This document shows positions 1-6,100 of a DNA stretch of 6,214 nucleotides, one piece after another. The stretch's first letter is position 1, and the number at the start of each line of letters is the position of its first letter. Source of the stretch: Methanobacterium sp. UBA8 (GTDB lineage Archaea; Methanobacteriota; Methanobacteria; Methanobacteriales; Methanobacteriaceae). The notes under the pieces are model-generated. The model saw nothing but the letters and a program-made list of their open reading frames with translations. It did not search any database and was not told the origin of the DNA. The stretch lies in NCBI GenBank assembly GCA_002509665.1, contig DADN01000091.1:1-6214 (forward strand), given 5' to 3'. The translations under genes and the position numbers were made by a program.

Positions 1-1
1 T

Positions 2-24
2 AAAATCTCGAAGAGATTTTCTTC
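2..24 (+). terminator. Perfect hairpin, probable terminator of an upstream gene
   Basis: AAAATCTC (2-9) is followed by a GAA loop (10-12) and its exact complement GAGATTTT (13-20), giving a perfect 8-bp stem. The four T of the 3' arm and the pyrimidine-rich CTTC after it could act as a weak termination tract. The stem is symmetric, so it could work on either strand. No gene is visible to its left because the window begins here, so the assignment to an upstream gene is inferred. Confidence 0.4.
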
Positions 25-100
25 AATTTATATATTTGGTAAATTTAATTTATTAAATTAATTATCTAAAAGTTATAAGTGTAATAAGTTATGTTATTCA

Positions 101-122
101 CTATAAAAATATTTGTATATCC
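101..122 (+). promoter_or_regulatory. TATA-like promoter region for the CDP-alcohol phosphatidyltransferase gene
   Basis: Two archaeal TATA-like elements sit here: TATAAAAATA (102-111) and TTTGTATAT (112-120). Archaeal transcription usually starts about 25 bases downstream of the TATA centre. The second box would place the start close to the ATG at 143, giving a leaderless or nearly leaderless mRNA, which would fit the lack of a Shine-Dalgarno sequence before that gene. The surrounding DNA is very AT-rich, so chance matches are likely. Confidence 0.3.
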
Positions 123-142
123 AATTTAATTAACTAATTACA

Positions 143-667
143 ATGGTAAAAATGAAGATCAACAAATTAATTTTAGTTCCAACAGGAATCACTGCTTCTA
201 GAATCGTGTTATCCCTCCTATTTTTAGATTTGATTATAAATAACATGAAAATAGCGGCAATCCTTATTTTTTTATTTGCAGTCATTACAGATGCTTTTGA
301 TGGCTATTCTGCCCGAAAATTAGGTGTCGCATCAGATTATGGGGCATATTTTGACATAGTTGCAGATTTTATTCTTGTTTTAATTGCATTCTTGACATTC
401 ACAATTATTGGAATCTATCCATACTGGCTGCTTCTTCTTATAATTTTGGTGTTTATACAGTTTATACTGACATCGAAACTTAAGGTCCTAATATATGATC
501 CCGTGGGCAAATATTATGGGGCTTTCCTTTTTGCAGTAATTTTAGTTACGTTAATATCTCCACCTACTTTTTACAGTTTTTTACTCATAGCTACGATTTT
601 ATTTACTATAATATCACTGATAAGCAGATATTTATTCTTTATTTTTCGAAAAACTGTTAAAAAATAA
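143..667 (+). CDS. CDP-alcohol phosphatidyltransferase family membrane protein
   Basis: This 174-residue integral membrane protein should transfer a phosphoalcohol group between CDP-archaeol (or another CDP-alcohol) and an acceptor alcohol, making archaeal polar lipids at the cytoplasmic membrane. The complete family signature D-x2-DG-x2-AR-x8-G-x3-D-x3-D is present: D50, D53, G54, A57, R58, G67, D71 and D75. These aspartates bind the catalytic divalent metal and nucleotide in solved family members. About six hydrophobic segments are visible, near residues 16-33, 36-52, 68-89, 92-112, 124-140 and 143-168, and the C-terminus is basic. The acceptor (glycerol phosphate, inositol phosphate or serine) cannot be told from the motif, so no symbol is given. 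It is slightly short for the family but has no sign of truncation. The start at 143 has no Shine-Dalgarno sequence; ATG 152 is an alternative. It stands alone, 141 bases before hdrC. Confidence 0.85.
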   Translation: MVKMKINKLILVPTGITASRIVLSLLFLDLIINNMKIAAILIFLFAVITDAFDGYSARKLGVASDYGAYFDIVADFILVLIAFLTFTIIGIYPYWLLLLIILVFIQFILTSKLKVLIYDPVGKYYGAFLFAVILVTLISPPTFYSFLLIATILFTIISLISRYLFFIFRKTVKK

Positions 668-680
668 TTAACAATTTTGA

Positions 681-739
681 ACTTTATATGTGTCATCAAA
701 AAGGTTACAGTCGACAAAATTTCCGCAAGGTATATATGC
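681..739 (+). promoter_or_regulatory. Candidate promoter(s) of the hdrCB operon
   Basis: Two TATA-like boxes precede hdrC: CTTTATATG (682-690) and GTATATATG (730-738). Using the usual archaeal spacing of about 25 bases, transcription would begin near 712 or near 760, leaving leaders of roughly 97 or 49 bases before the ATG at 809. Both boxes lie inside the open frame that runs upstream to an ATG at 677, which argues that the 677 start is not used. The actual start site cannot be decided from sequence alone. Confidence 0.4.
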
Positions 740-796
740 ACAGATCATCAACCTAGATATGAAAATTACAAGTTTTCACGTAGACCCGTTACCAAG

Positions 797-804
797 GGTG
801 TGAA
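797..804 (+). promoter_or_regulatory. Ribosome binding site setting the extended hdrC start
   Basis: GGTGTGA (797-803) resembles the GGAGGTGA-type Shine-Dalgarno sequences elsewhere in this window, with one base missing or changed. It lies about 5 bases before the ATG at 809. No comparable site precedes the in-frame ATG at 677. This is the main reason for starting hdrC at 809. ACCC at 784-787 is complementary to GGGT at 796-799, so the site might be partly masked in the mRNA. Confidence 0.5.
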
Positions 805-808
805 AAAA

Positions 809-1756
809 ATGAGAAGCTTAAAGAAACTAAAAAATTTTTTAACTGGGGGAGAGGCAGAGAAAGAGGAAGATGAAAATAAATCTGAATCTGAAATGTCAGA
901 AATCGTCGAAGAGGAAAGAAAACCAGTTGAATCAGAGACAAAACAACAAACTGTCCCTGCAGTAGAAGAAGTTAAAAAAGAACCTGTTGTAGAAGAAAAG
1001 CCTGCAATAGAAGAAACACCTGTTGTGGAGGAAGCTGAACCTGTTGTAGAAGAAGAAACTGCAATAGATGAAGTTGAGCCCGTTGCAGAAACTGAAACTG
1101 CTGTAGAAGAAAATGTTGAAGAACCTGCTGCTCCAAAAGAAGCAGAAGTCATTGAGAAAACTAAAAAAGACGAACCCAAACCCAAAGGAAGTGGAAGTAT
1201 GAGTTTACTTAATAAAGAAGAGAACCTAATACGCGCTGAAGAAGTAGAGCCAGGATTTAAACAGGAAATAATAGATGCTGGTGCAGAAACCGTAGCTTTA
1301 TGTTACCAGTGTGGTACCTGTACTGGATCATGCCCATCCGGAAAAAGAACCCCTTACAGGATAAGGAACATTATAAGAAAATCCCTCATGGGACTTAAAA
1401 CTGAAGTTTTAAACGATGAAACAATCTGGGAATGTGTTACATGCTACGCATGCCAGGAAAGATGCCCAAGAGGCGTCGCAATTGTAGATGTCGTTAAAAT
1501 TATAAGAAACATGCAGTCCAAAGCAGGTAAAATGGCACAGGCACACAAAATGACCGGAGTATTTGTATTAAAAACCGGACACGGTGTACCTATAAACGAT
1601 GCTACAATGACACTAAGAAAAAGAGTTGGATTAAACGAATTACCACCAACCACACACGAATACCCAGAAGCATTAGAAGAAGTACGAACAATACTCAAGA
1701 AAACTGGATTTGACAGTTTAATAGGATACAACTGGGAAACTGGAGAAATAGAATAA
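809..1756 (+). CDS. hdrC: CoB-CoM heterodisulfide reductase subunit C with a long acidic N-terminal extension
   Basis: HdrC is the iron-sulfur subunit that relays electrons from HdrA to HdrB during reduction of CoM-S-S-CoB. From the 809 start the product has 315 residues. Residues 131-315 (nt 1199-1756) match canonical HdrC in length (185) and in the C-terminal GHGVPINDATM, LPPTTH and IGYNWETGE segments. Two CxxCxxCxxxCP motifs ligate two [4Fe-4S] clusters: C165, C168, C171, C175 and C209, C212, C215, C219. Residues 1-14 form a basic amphipathic head (MRSLKKLKNFLTGG). Residues 15-130 are very acidic and low-complexity, with about eight PVVEE-like units between residues 50 and 101, ending in a KPKGSGS linker. 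The extension is unlike the short HdrC I know. An internal ATG at 1199 with GGAAGTG 5 bases upstream could give the canonical form. The frame stays open upstream to 677, but that start lacks a ribosome binding site. hdrB follows after 19 bases. hdrA is absent, as is usual in Methanobacteriales. Confidence 0.93.
   Translation: MRSLKKLKNFLTGGEAEKEEDENKSESEMSEIVEEERKPVESETKQQTVPAVEEVKKEPVVEEKPAIEETPVVEEAEPVVEEETAIDEVEPVAETETAVEENVEEPAAPKEAEVIEKTKKDEPKPKGSGSMSLLNKEENLIRAEEVEPGFKQEIIDAGAETVALCYQCGTCTGSCPSGKRTPYRIRNIIRKSLMGLKTEVLNDETIWECVTCYACQERCPRGVAIVDVVKIIRNMQSKAGKMAQAHKMTGVFVLKTGHGVPINDATMTLRKRVGLNELPPTTHEYPEALEEVRTILKKTGFDSLIGYNWETGEIE
956..1111 (+). repeat. Imperfect PVVEE-type coding repeat in the hdrC extension
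   Basis: The reading frame carries about eight degenerate five-residue units: PAVEE, PVVEE, PAIEE, PVVEE, PVVEE, TAIDE, PVAET and TAVEE. They start at residues 50, 59, 65, 71, 78, 84, 91 and 97 of the 809-start protein, so spacing is mostly 6-7 residues. At the DNA level this appears as recurring cctgttgtagaagaa-like blocks of about 18-21 bases. Such repeats expand and shrink easily, so length variation among strains is expected (inference). Confidence 0.65.
1187..1201 (+). promoter_or_regulatory. Possible internal ribosome binding site and start for short HdrC
   Basis: GGAAGTG (1187-1193) differs by one base from a GGAGGTG Shine-Dalgarno core and lies 5 bases before an in-frame ATG at 1199. 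That ATG begins MSLLNKEEN, which looks like the N-terminus of canonical HdrC, and gives exactly 185 residues. The same bases also encode the GSGS linker of the long form, so the match could be accidental. Confidence 0.4.
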
Positions 1757-1763
1757 ATTTTTT

Positions 1764-1775
1764 GGAGTGATTATA

Positions 1776-1778
<3 letters not shown>
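1764..1778 (+). promoter_or_regulatory. Ribosome binding site of hdrB
   Basis: GGAGTGAT (1764-1771) is a strong Shine-Dalgarno sequence 4 bases before the ATG at 1776. An in-frame GTG at 1767 lies inside this site and would have no ribosome binding site of its own, so 1776 is chosen as the start of hdrB. Confidence 0.7.
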
Positions 1779-2678
<900 letters not shown>

Positions 2679-2687
<9 letters not shown>

Positions 2688-2726
2688 ACCATCTCCTTAT
2701 TTCTTTATTTTTAAAGGTACTTTTTT
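2679..2726 (+). terminator. Probable terminator of the hdrCB operon
   Basis: GGAGA (2679-2683) can pair with TCTCC (2692-2696) around an 8-base loop that contains the hdrB stop codon. A T-rich stretch follows at 2697-2712. A second small stem, AAAG-GTA-CTTT (2713-2723), runs into a T6 tract (2721-2726). Archaeal RNA polymerase terminates at T-tracts, and hairpins are optional. The combination right after hdrB makes operon termination likely. Because the first stem overlaps the last codons, it could also affect translation termination or mRNA stability. Confidence 0.5.
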
Positions 2727-2860
2727 AGTAATATATTTCTGTTTCTACATATAACTTTAAATCTTGATTCTATAGCTAGTTTAAGCTTTTTTAAATATTT
2801 AAATAACATTTAATAGTTTAAATGACTGTTTATTCATTATTTTATCAAAATTTTAAGCGT

Positions 2861-2899
2861 GATATATAAACTTTTAAATATTTTGAGGCTTATATTTTA
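2861..2899 (+). promoter_or_regulatory. Candidate promoter of the small conserved-protein operon, within a 264-base intergenic region
   Basis: The gap from 2688 to 2951 contains no supported gene and is very AT-rich. GATATATAAAC (2861-2871) is a good archaeal TATA box, and TTATATTTTA (2890-2899) is a second. They would put the RNA start near 2892 or near 2920, both upstream of the TTG start at 2952. A short imperfect tandem repeat of TTGAAT (2902-2919) lies between them and the gene and looks like low-complexity DNA. Confidence 0.4.
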
Positions 2900-2951
2900 A
2901 CTTGAATTTGAATTTGATTAGTTGGAAACTTAAATTATTCGAGGTGTTTTT

Positions 2952-3218
2952 TTGTTTATTGCTACACTGGTTGGAATATTTAAATTTGATGAATTACCAC
3001 AAGAATATGGGCCATATGTAATGTATAAAGCTTCCCTTGAAAAGAAAGACATTGATAAAAATGAAAAGATCGCCGTTTTAAACATAAGTGGTACAGAAAG
3101 TTATCATGTTTTATTCTTGGATTCATATAAAAGCACAACTGAAATAGATGAAGAATTAAAAGCAGCTGATGCAAAACTTAATTACAACACTAAAAAAATA
3201 CTGGAAGGACACTTATGA
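2952..3218 (+). CDS. Small conserved archaeal protein of unknown function (possibly DUF749-like)
   Basis: This 88-residue soluble protein has no catalytic motif that I recognise. The opening MFIATLVGIFKFDELPQEY and a central segment (about residues 38-58, with the hydrophobic strands IAVLNI and YHVLFLD) suggest a small beta-rich fold with a helical C-terminus (residues 64-86, charged). From memory it resembles an archaea-only family, perhaps DUF749, but I cannot verify this. The start is TTG at 2952, supported by GAGGTG (2941-2946) five bases upstream; no ATG lies near the start of the conserved sequence. Its stop overlaps the next gene's start (ATGA, 3215-3218), indicating translational coupling, so the two proteins may act together. 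No signal peptide or membrane segment is visible. Confidence 0.8.
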   Translation: MFIATLVGIFKFDELPQEYGPYVMYKASLEKKDIDKNEKIAVLNISGTESYHVLFLDSYKSTTEIDEELKAADAKLNYNTKKILEGHL

Positions 3219-3742
3219 CTGAACTGCCTATGGAACAAACATGGTTAGTTCTTGTTGAACTTTTAACTGACCTTCGAAAACATGGAATCAAAATTCCAGA
3301 TGAAGTACCCAAAACTGTTAGATTAGCAAAAACTACCATAAATTTTTACAAAGCAGATCCTACTAATCCGGATATGATGAATGAAATAAAAAGAATAAAT
3401 GATTTTCTAAATTCAATCCAGGATACTCTTCTTGATCTTGCTGCAGAAGTAGGTAAAGACTATCAAGATGAATGGCTTAATAAACTTATGAGGGCTTCAA
3501 GAGGGGAAAGAGTAGTAGAAAAAGAGGAAAATGCACCTAAATTTGCTGTTGGAGTTCCTTCCGGATTTTCAATGGTAAAGGTTACCTTTCAGGAGCCTCT
3601 ATCAGAGGAAAGGTTAAATGATATTGCTGAAGAATATGGAGTTATAATAGAATTTGAAGAAGATGACGTGGTTGCAATTTATGGGGATCAAGACAACGTT
3701 AAAGCAAGTTTAAAAGAAATAGCTTCATTTTTCCAGAAATAA
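3215..3742 (+). CDS. Conserved archaeal protein of unknown function (possibly DUF2096)
   Basis: This 175-residue soluble protein has two visible parts. Residues 1-95 look helical (for example WLVLVELLTDLRKHG, and a long helix around 53-80). Residues 108-175 alternate strands and helices (FAVGVP, MVKVTFQ, LSEERLNDIAEEYG, VIIEFEE, VVAIYGD, final helix), suggesting a small ferredoxin-like or ACT-like ligand- or RNA-binding fold. An acidic linker (ERVVEKEEN) joins them. I suspect the archaeal family DUF2096 from memory; the function is unknown. The ATG at 3215 overlaps the previous gene's stop codon and has GGAAGGA (3203-3209) 5 bases upstream; ATG 3230 is a weaker alternative. There are no catalytic clusters, cysteines or membrane segments. 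Confidence 0.82.
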   Translation: MTELPMEQTWLVLVELLTDLRKHGIKIPDEVPKTVRLAKTTINFYKADPTNPDMMNEIKRINDFLNSIQDTLLDLAAEVGKDYQDEWLNKLMRASRGERVVEKEENAPKFAVGVPSGFSMVKVTFQEPLSEERLNDIAEEYGVIIEFEEDDVVAIYGDQDNVKASLKEIASFFQK

Positions 3743-3762
3743 ATTTTTCAAATAATATTTAA

Positions 3763-3782
3763 TTTTTTTTATATTTCAGGAG
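3763..3782 (+). promoter_or_regulatory. T8 tract and Shine-Dalgarno between the unknown gene pair and the phosphoesterase
   Basis: The 47-base gap contains T8 (3763-3770), which could end the upstream transcript, and AGGAG (3778-3782), a Shine-Dalgarno sequence 7 bases before the ATG at 3790. The TTTTATATTT at 3767-3776 looks like a TATA box but would start RNA after the ATG. AATAATATTTAA (3750-3762) fits better as a promoter. Whether the phosphoesterase is part of the upstream operon is undecided. Confidence 0.3.
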
Positions 3783-3789
3783 CTACAAC

Positions 3790-4458
3790 ATGAAAATCCT
3801 TGTTATGGGCGATATACACGGACAGTGTCATAAAATTTTTAATTATCTTCAAAAAAATGCCGTGGATCTAATAATTTTAACGGGAGATATAACCCATTTT
3901 GGACCCCCAAAGTTATGTGGAGACATATTAAATAGTATATGTGCATTTAATGTTCCCACGTTCACAATACCTGGCAACTGCGATCCAACAGGTGTTCACG
4001 GCGAAATCGAAAAGTCGAGTGCAATTAACATACATAATAGATCAACTATTATTAAAAATATAGGTATTTGCGGGTTTGGCGGCTCAAACCCAACTCCGTT
4101 TGATACTCCCCTTGAATTTGAAGAGATTGAAATATATGATGAACTTAAAAAGCTGATGAAACAAATTGAAAATCAGGAAATAAGAATACTGGTGACTCAT
4201 GCACCTCCTTACAACACAAAAACTGATTTATTATCTTCTGGAGATCATGTAGGAAGTAAAAGTGTTCGAAAGATAATAGAAGAGTTTCAACCTTCCATAA
4301 ACCTGTGTGGACATATACATGAAGCTATAGCAATTGATAAAATAGGAAATACTATTATATTCAATCCGGGAGAAGCATCTCATGGTTTTGCAGGTATAAT
4401 AGACATAAATGAGGATGAAGGAGAAATAAAAATATCCCCCCAACTCATAAATCTTTAA
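3790..4458 (+). CDS. Calcineurin-like metallophosphoesterase
   Basis: This 222-residue cytoplasmic enzyme should hydrolyse a phosphomonoester or phosphodiester bond with two metal ions. The family motifs appear in order: D8-x-H10 (GDIH), GD33-xxH36, GN63CD, TH137 (VTHAPP) and GH175-x-H177, ending with a NPG segment (192-194). Position 64 of the usual GNH(D/E) motif is Cys, as in YfcE-type enzymes; that histidine assists catalysis in many phosphoesterases. The segment GFGGSNPTPFDTP (95-107) between motifs resembles archaeal phosphoesterases related to Icc (COG2129-type), recalled from memory. The natural substrate cannot be predicted. The start at 3790 has a good AGGAG site. The length is typical and no residue needed for metal binding is missing. 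No functional link to the neighbours is evident. Confidence 0.88.
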   Translation: MKILVMGDIHGQCHKIFNYLQKNAVDLIILTGDITHFGPPKLCGDILNSICAFNVPTFTIPGNCDPTGVHGEIEKSSAINIHNRSTIIKNIGICGFGGSNPTPFDTPLEFEEIEIYDELKKLMKQIENQEIRILVTHAPPYNTKTDLLSSGDHVGSKSVRKIIEEFQPSINLCGHIHEAIAIDKIGNTIIFNPGEASHGFAGIIDINEDEGEIKISPQLINL

Positions 4459-4664
4459 GAATGCTTTATTAAAATTATAAAAAGGAATTATATTCATAAC
4501 CCAAAAATAAAATAGTATAATTATTTATGTCAATAAAATCTTAAAAAATAGACATAATTAACTTTGATGAGTAACAGCATATGATCTAGAGAAAAGATTT
4601 AAACTGTTTTAATGAAATTTAAGAATTCAATTAGGTTGATATTTATTCTATTTGAGGTGAAAAA
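4459..4664 (+). promoter_or_regulatory. Intergenic region with candidate promoter for 2-phosphoglycerate kinase
   Basis: This 206-base gap holds no supported gene. GAAAAGATTTAAAC (4591-4604) could be a BRE-TATA element, placing the RNA start near 4626 with a leader of about 40 bases. TTATGTC (4525-4531) and GACATAA (4551-4557) form a 7-bp inverted repeat with a 19-base spacer, which could be a weak hairpin or an operator. GAGGTGA (4654-4660) is a strong Shine-Dalgarno sequence 4 bases before the TTG at 4665. Confidence 0.3.
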
Positions 4665-5588
4665 TTGAGGATGATAATGGTCGAAGGAGAAGTAAGCGGA
4701 AAAAAGTATAGAGAGCCTTTTTCTAAAGGAGTCTTAGCACGATCTTTAACTCGAGCAGAGATGGACCCAAATAAGGCATATACATTCGCATCTCAAATAG
4801 AGGCCCATTTAAAAAAAGAAGGAATAAAGGTTATAAGTTTAGATGACCTTATAGGAATAGTCCGTGCAAGATTAAAAGAAGAAAATGAAGTTGTAGCTGA
4901 AAAGTATGGGCTATGGAAACGAATTCGGACATGTAAAGAACCCCTTATCATATTAATAGGGGGAGCTTCCGGAGTTGGTACATCATCAATTGCTTTCGAA
5001 GTTGCTAACAGGCTTGGAATACGAAATATGACAAGTACTGACATTATAAGGGAAGTTATGCGTAAGATGGTATCAAAAGAACTGTTACCAACTTTATTTG
5101 AATCAAGTTATACTGCTTATAAATCATTAAGGATTCCCCCATCCCCAGAACTGGATGAAGTAATCATTGGATTTAGGGATCACGTAGATACTGTAAGTGT
5201 AGGCGTTGAAGCCGTAATTGAAAGAGCACTGAAAGAAGGAGTTAGTATAGTCATTGAAGGAGTTCATATTGTTCCAGGATTTATAAATGAAGAGCTTGTG
5301 AGTAAACACAATGTTGCCATGTTTGTTTTAACCTTGCAGGACGAAGAAGTTCATAAAGGAAGATTCTACTCAAGGTGCAGGCAGCTATGGGCTCGAAGAC
5401 CGTTAAAGAGGTATATGAACTATTTTGGAGCAATACGAAAGACACATAAATACTTTGAAAACCAGGCCCAGAAGTATGATATACCTGTTATTGAAAATAT
5501 TGATGTTACAACCACGATTGATTGTATAATAGAAACTATTACAAAGACATATGGACGTGAAGAAGATGTTAGAGAAACAAAAAGTTGA
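4665..5588 (+). CDS. pgk2: 2-phosphoglycerate kinase (archaeal type, with N-terminal ATP-cone domain)
   Basis: This enzyme phosphorylates 2-phosphoglycerate with ATP to give 2,3-diphosphoglycerate, the precursor of cyclic 2,3-diphosphoglycerate, a solute and phosphate store of Methanobacteriales. Of 307 residues, about 5-88 look like an ATP-cone regulatory domain ([18 protein letters not shown], then FASQIE). Residues 93-300 form the kinase: P-loop [10 protein letters not shown] (99-108), [10 protein letters not shown] (124-133), [10 protein letters not shown] (196-205) and an arginine-rich segment (residues 233-249, with [17 protein letters not shown]). The P-loop has Thr106 where Walker A motifs normally have Lys. 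I believe archaeal members share this, but cannot check. TTG 4665 is chosen because GAGGTGA lies 4 bases upstream; ATG 4671 and ATG 4677 are alternatives, and GAGGAT before 4677 is also a weak site. The 3' end overlaps the CBS gene. The next pathway enzyme, cyclic diphosphoglycerate synthetase, is not in the window. Confidence 0.92.
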   Translation: MRMIMVEGEVSGKKYREPFSKGVLARSLTRAEMDPNKAYTFASQIEAHLKKEGIKVISLDDLIGIVRARLKEENEVVAEKYGLWKRIRTCKEPLIILIGGASGVGTSSIAFEVANRLGIRNMTSTDIIREVMRKMVSKELLPTLFESSYTAYKSLRIPPSPELDEVIIGFRDHVDTVSVGVEAVIERALKEGVSIVIEGVHIVPGFINEELVSKHNVAMFVLTLQDEEVHKGRFYSRCRQLWARRPLKRYMNYFGAIRKTHKYFENQAQKYDIPVIENIDVTTTIDCIIETITKTYGREEDVRETKS

Positions 5589-5967
5589 AGAAGTGATGAC
5601 AGGGAACGTTATAACAGTTCCACCTAGTGAAGACGTTGTTTTCGCTTTTGAAAAGTTAATGAAATATAAGGTAAGTTCCCTTCCTGTTGTTGATGAAGAT
5701 GGAATACTTTTAGGTATCGTGACAGCAACAGATCTTGGACATAACCTGATTCTTGATAAATATGAACTTGGAACAACTGTTGACAAAGTTATGGTAAAGG
5801 ATGTAATCTGTATAAGTTCGCAAGACAACTTAAAAACTGCAGTTAAAAAAATGAATAAATATGGTGCTGCTGGTGGAATTGTAAATCAACTGATTGTGGT
5901 TGATGACCATAAAATAAAAGGTATAATTTCAGATGGGGACATAATAAAAGCATTAAGAGCGCTTTAA
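5566..5967 (+). CDS. Two-CBS-domain protein, candidate adenine-nucleotide sensor
   Basis: This 133-residue soluble protein is little more than a Bateman module. Numbered from the alternative start at 5551, the first CBS domain covers about residues 11-66 ([24 protein letters not shown]). The second covers about 76-137 ([25 protein letters not shown]). The two GI(V/I)(T/S)xxD motifs (ending D61 and D130 in that numbering) are the usual ribose-contacting positions for AMP, ADP, ATP or S-adenosylmethionine. No attached catalytic domain is present. ATG 5566 is preferred because GACGTGA (5554-5560) sits 5 bases upstream; ATG 5551 lacks a site. Either start overlaps the 3' end of the kinase gene (by 23 or 38 bases), so the two are probably coupled. 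A regulatory role toward the kinase is inferred from this alone. Confidence 0.9.
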   Translation: MLEKQKVEEVMTGNVITVPPSEDVVFAFEKLMKYKVSSLPVVDEDGILLGIVTATDLGHNLILDKYELGTTVDKVMVKDVICISSQDNLKTAVKKMNKYGAAGGIVNQLIVVDDHKIKGIISDGDIIKALRAL

Positions 5968-6000
5968 TTATTAGAGCTTATTTAATATACTTTTATATTA
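5946..6000 (+). terminator. Weak possible terminator after the CBS gene
   Basis: AAAGC (5947-5951) can pair with GCTTT (5961-5965) around a 9-base loop at the end of the reading frame, and AT-rich DNA with CTTTTATATT (5990-5999) follows. Alternative foldings such as ATTAAG with CTTTAAT overlap it. There is no long T-tract, so the call is weak. Confidence 0.25.
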
Positions 6001-6100
6001 CAAATAATCATCTAAGGTTATATTATTTTTAGATTAGATAACCATACAAGTTACTAAACCATAAAACTGTTGTTTTTCATAAAATTTTAATATTGAACGA

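Noticed and set aside
677..808. Upstream ATG at 677 as the hdrC start, adding 44 residues
   Set aside because: There is no Shine-Dalgarno sequence, it starts 10 bases after the previous stop, two TATA-like boxes lie within the added region, and its predicted residues look non-coding. ATG 809 has a plausible ribosome binding site.
956..1111. Repeat block considered as a CRISPR array or non-coding satellite
   Set aside because: The repeats are degenerate, have no unique spacers, and keep the hdrC reading frame, so they are protein-level repeats.
766..1185. Minus-strand 139-residue serine-rich open frame opposite hdrC
   Set aside because: It is the antisense shadow of the glutamate-rich repeat (gaa/gaag read backwards gives Ser and Thr codons). 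It has no ribosome binding site and no recognisable domain.
1767..1775. GTG at 1767 as the hdrB start
   Set aside because: The GTG is inside the GGAGTGAT Shine-Dalgarno sequence that serves ATG 1776.
2902..2919. Three-copy TTGAAT tandem repeat upstream of the gene at 2952
   Set aside because: It is only 18 bases, the third copy is imperfect, and it lies in low-complexity AT-rich DNA. No function can be argued.
4231..5828. Minus-strand open frames opposite the phosphoesterase, pgk2 and CBS genes, and the one at 2980-3174
   Set aside because: All are shadows of confidently assigned plus-strand genes, with atypical composition and no start signals.
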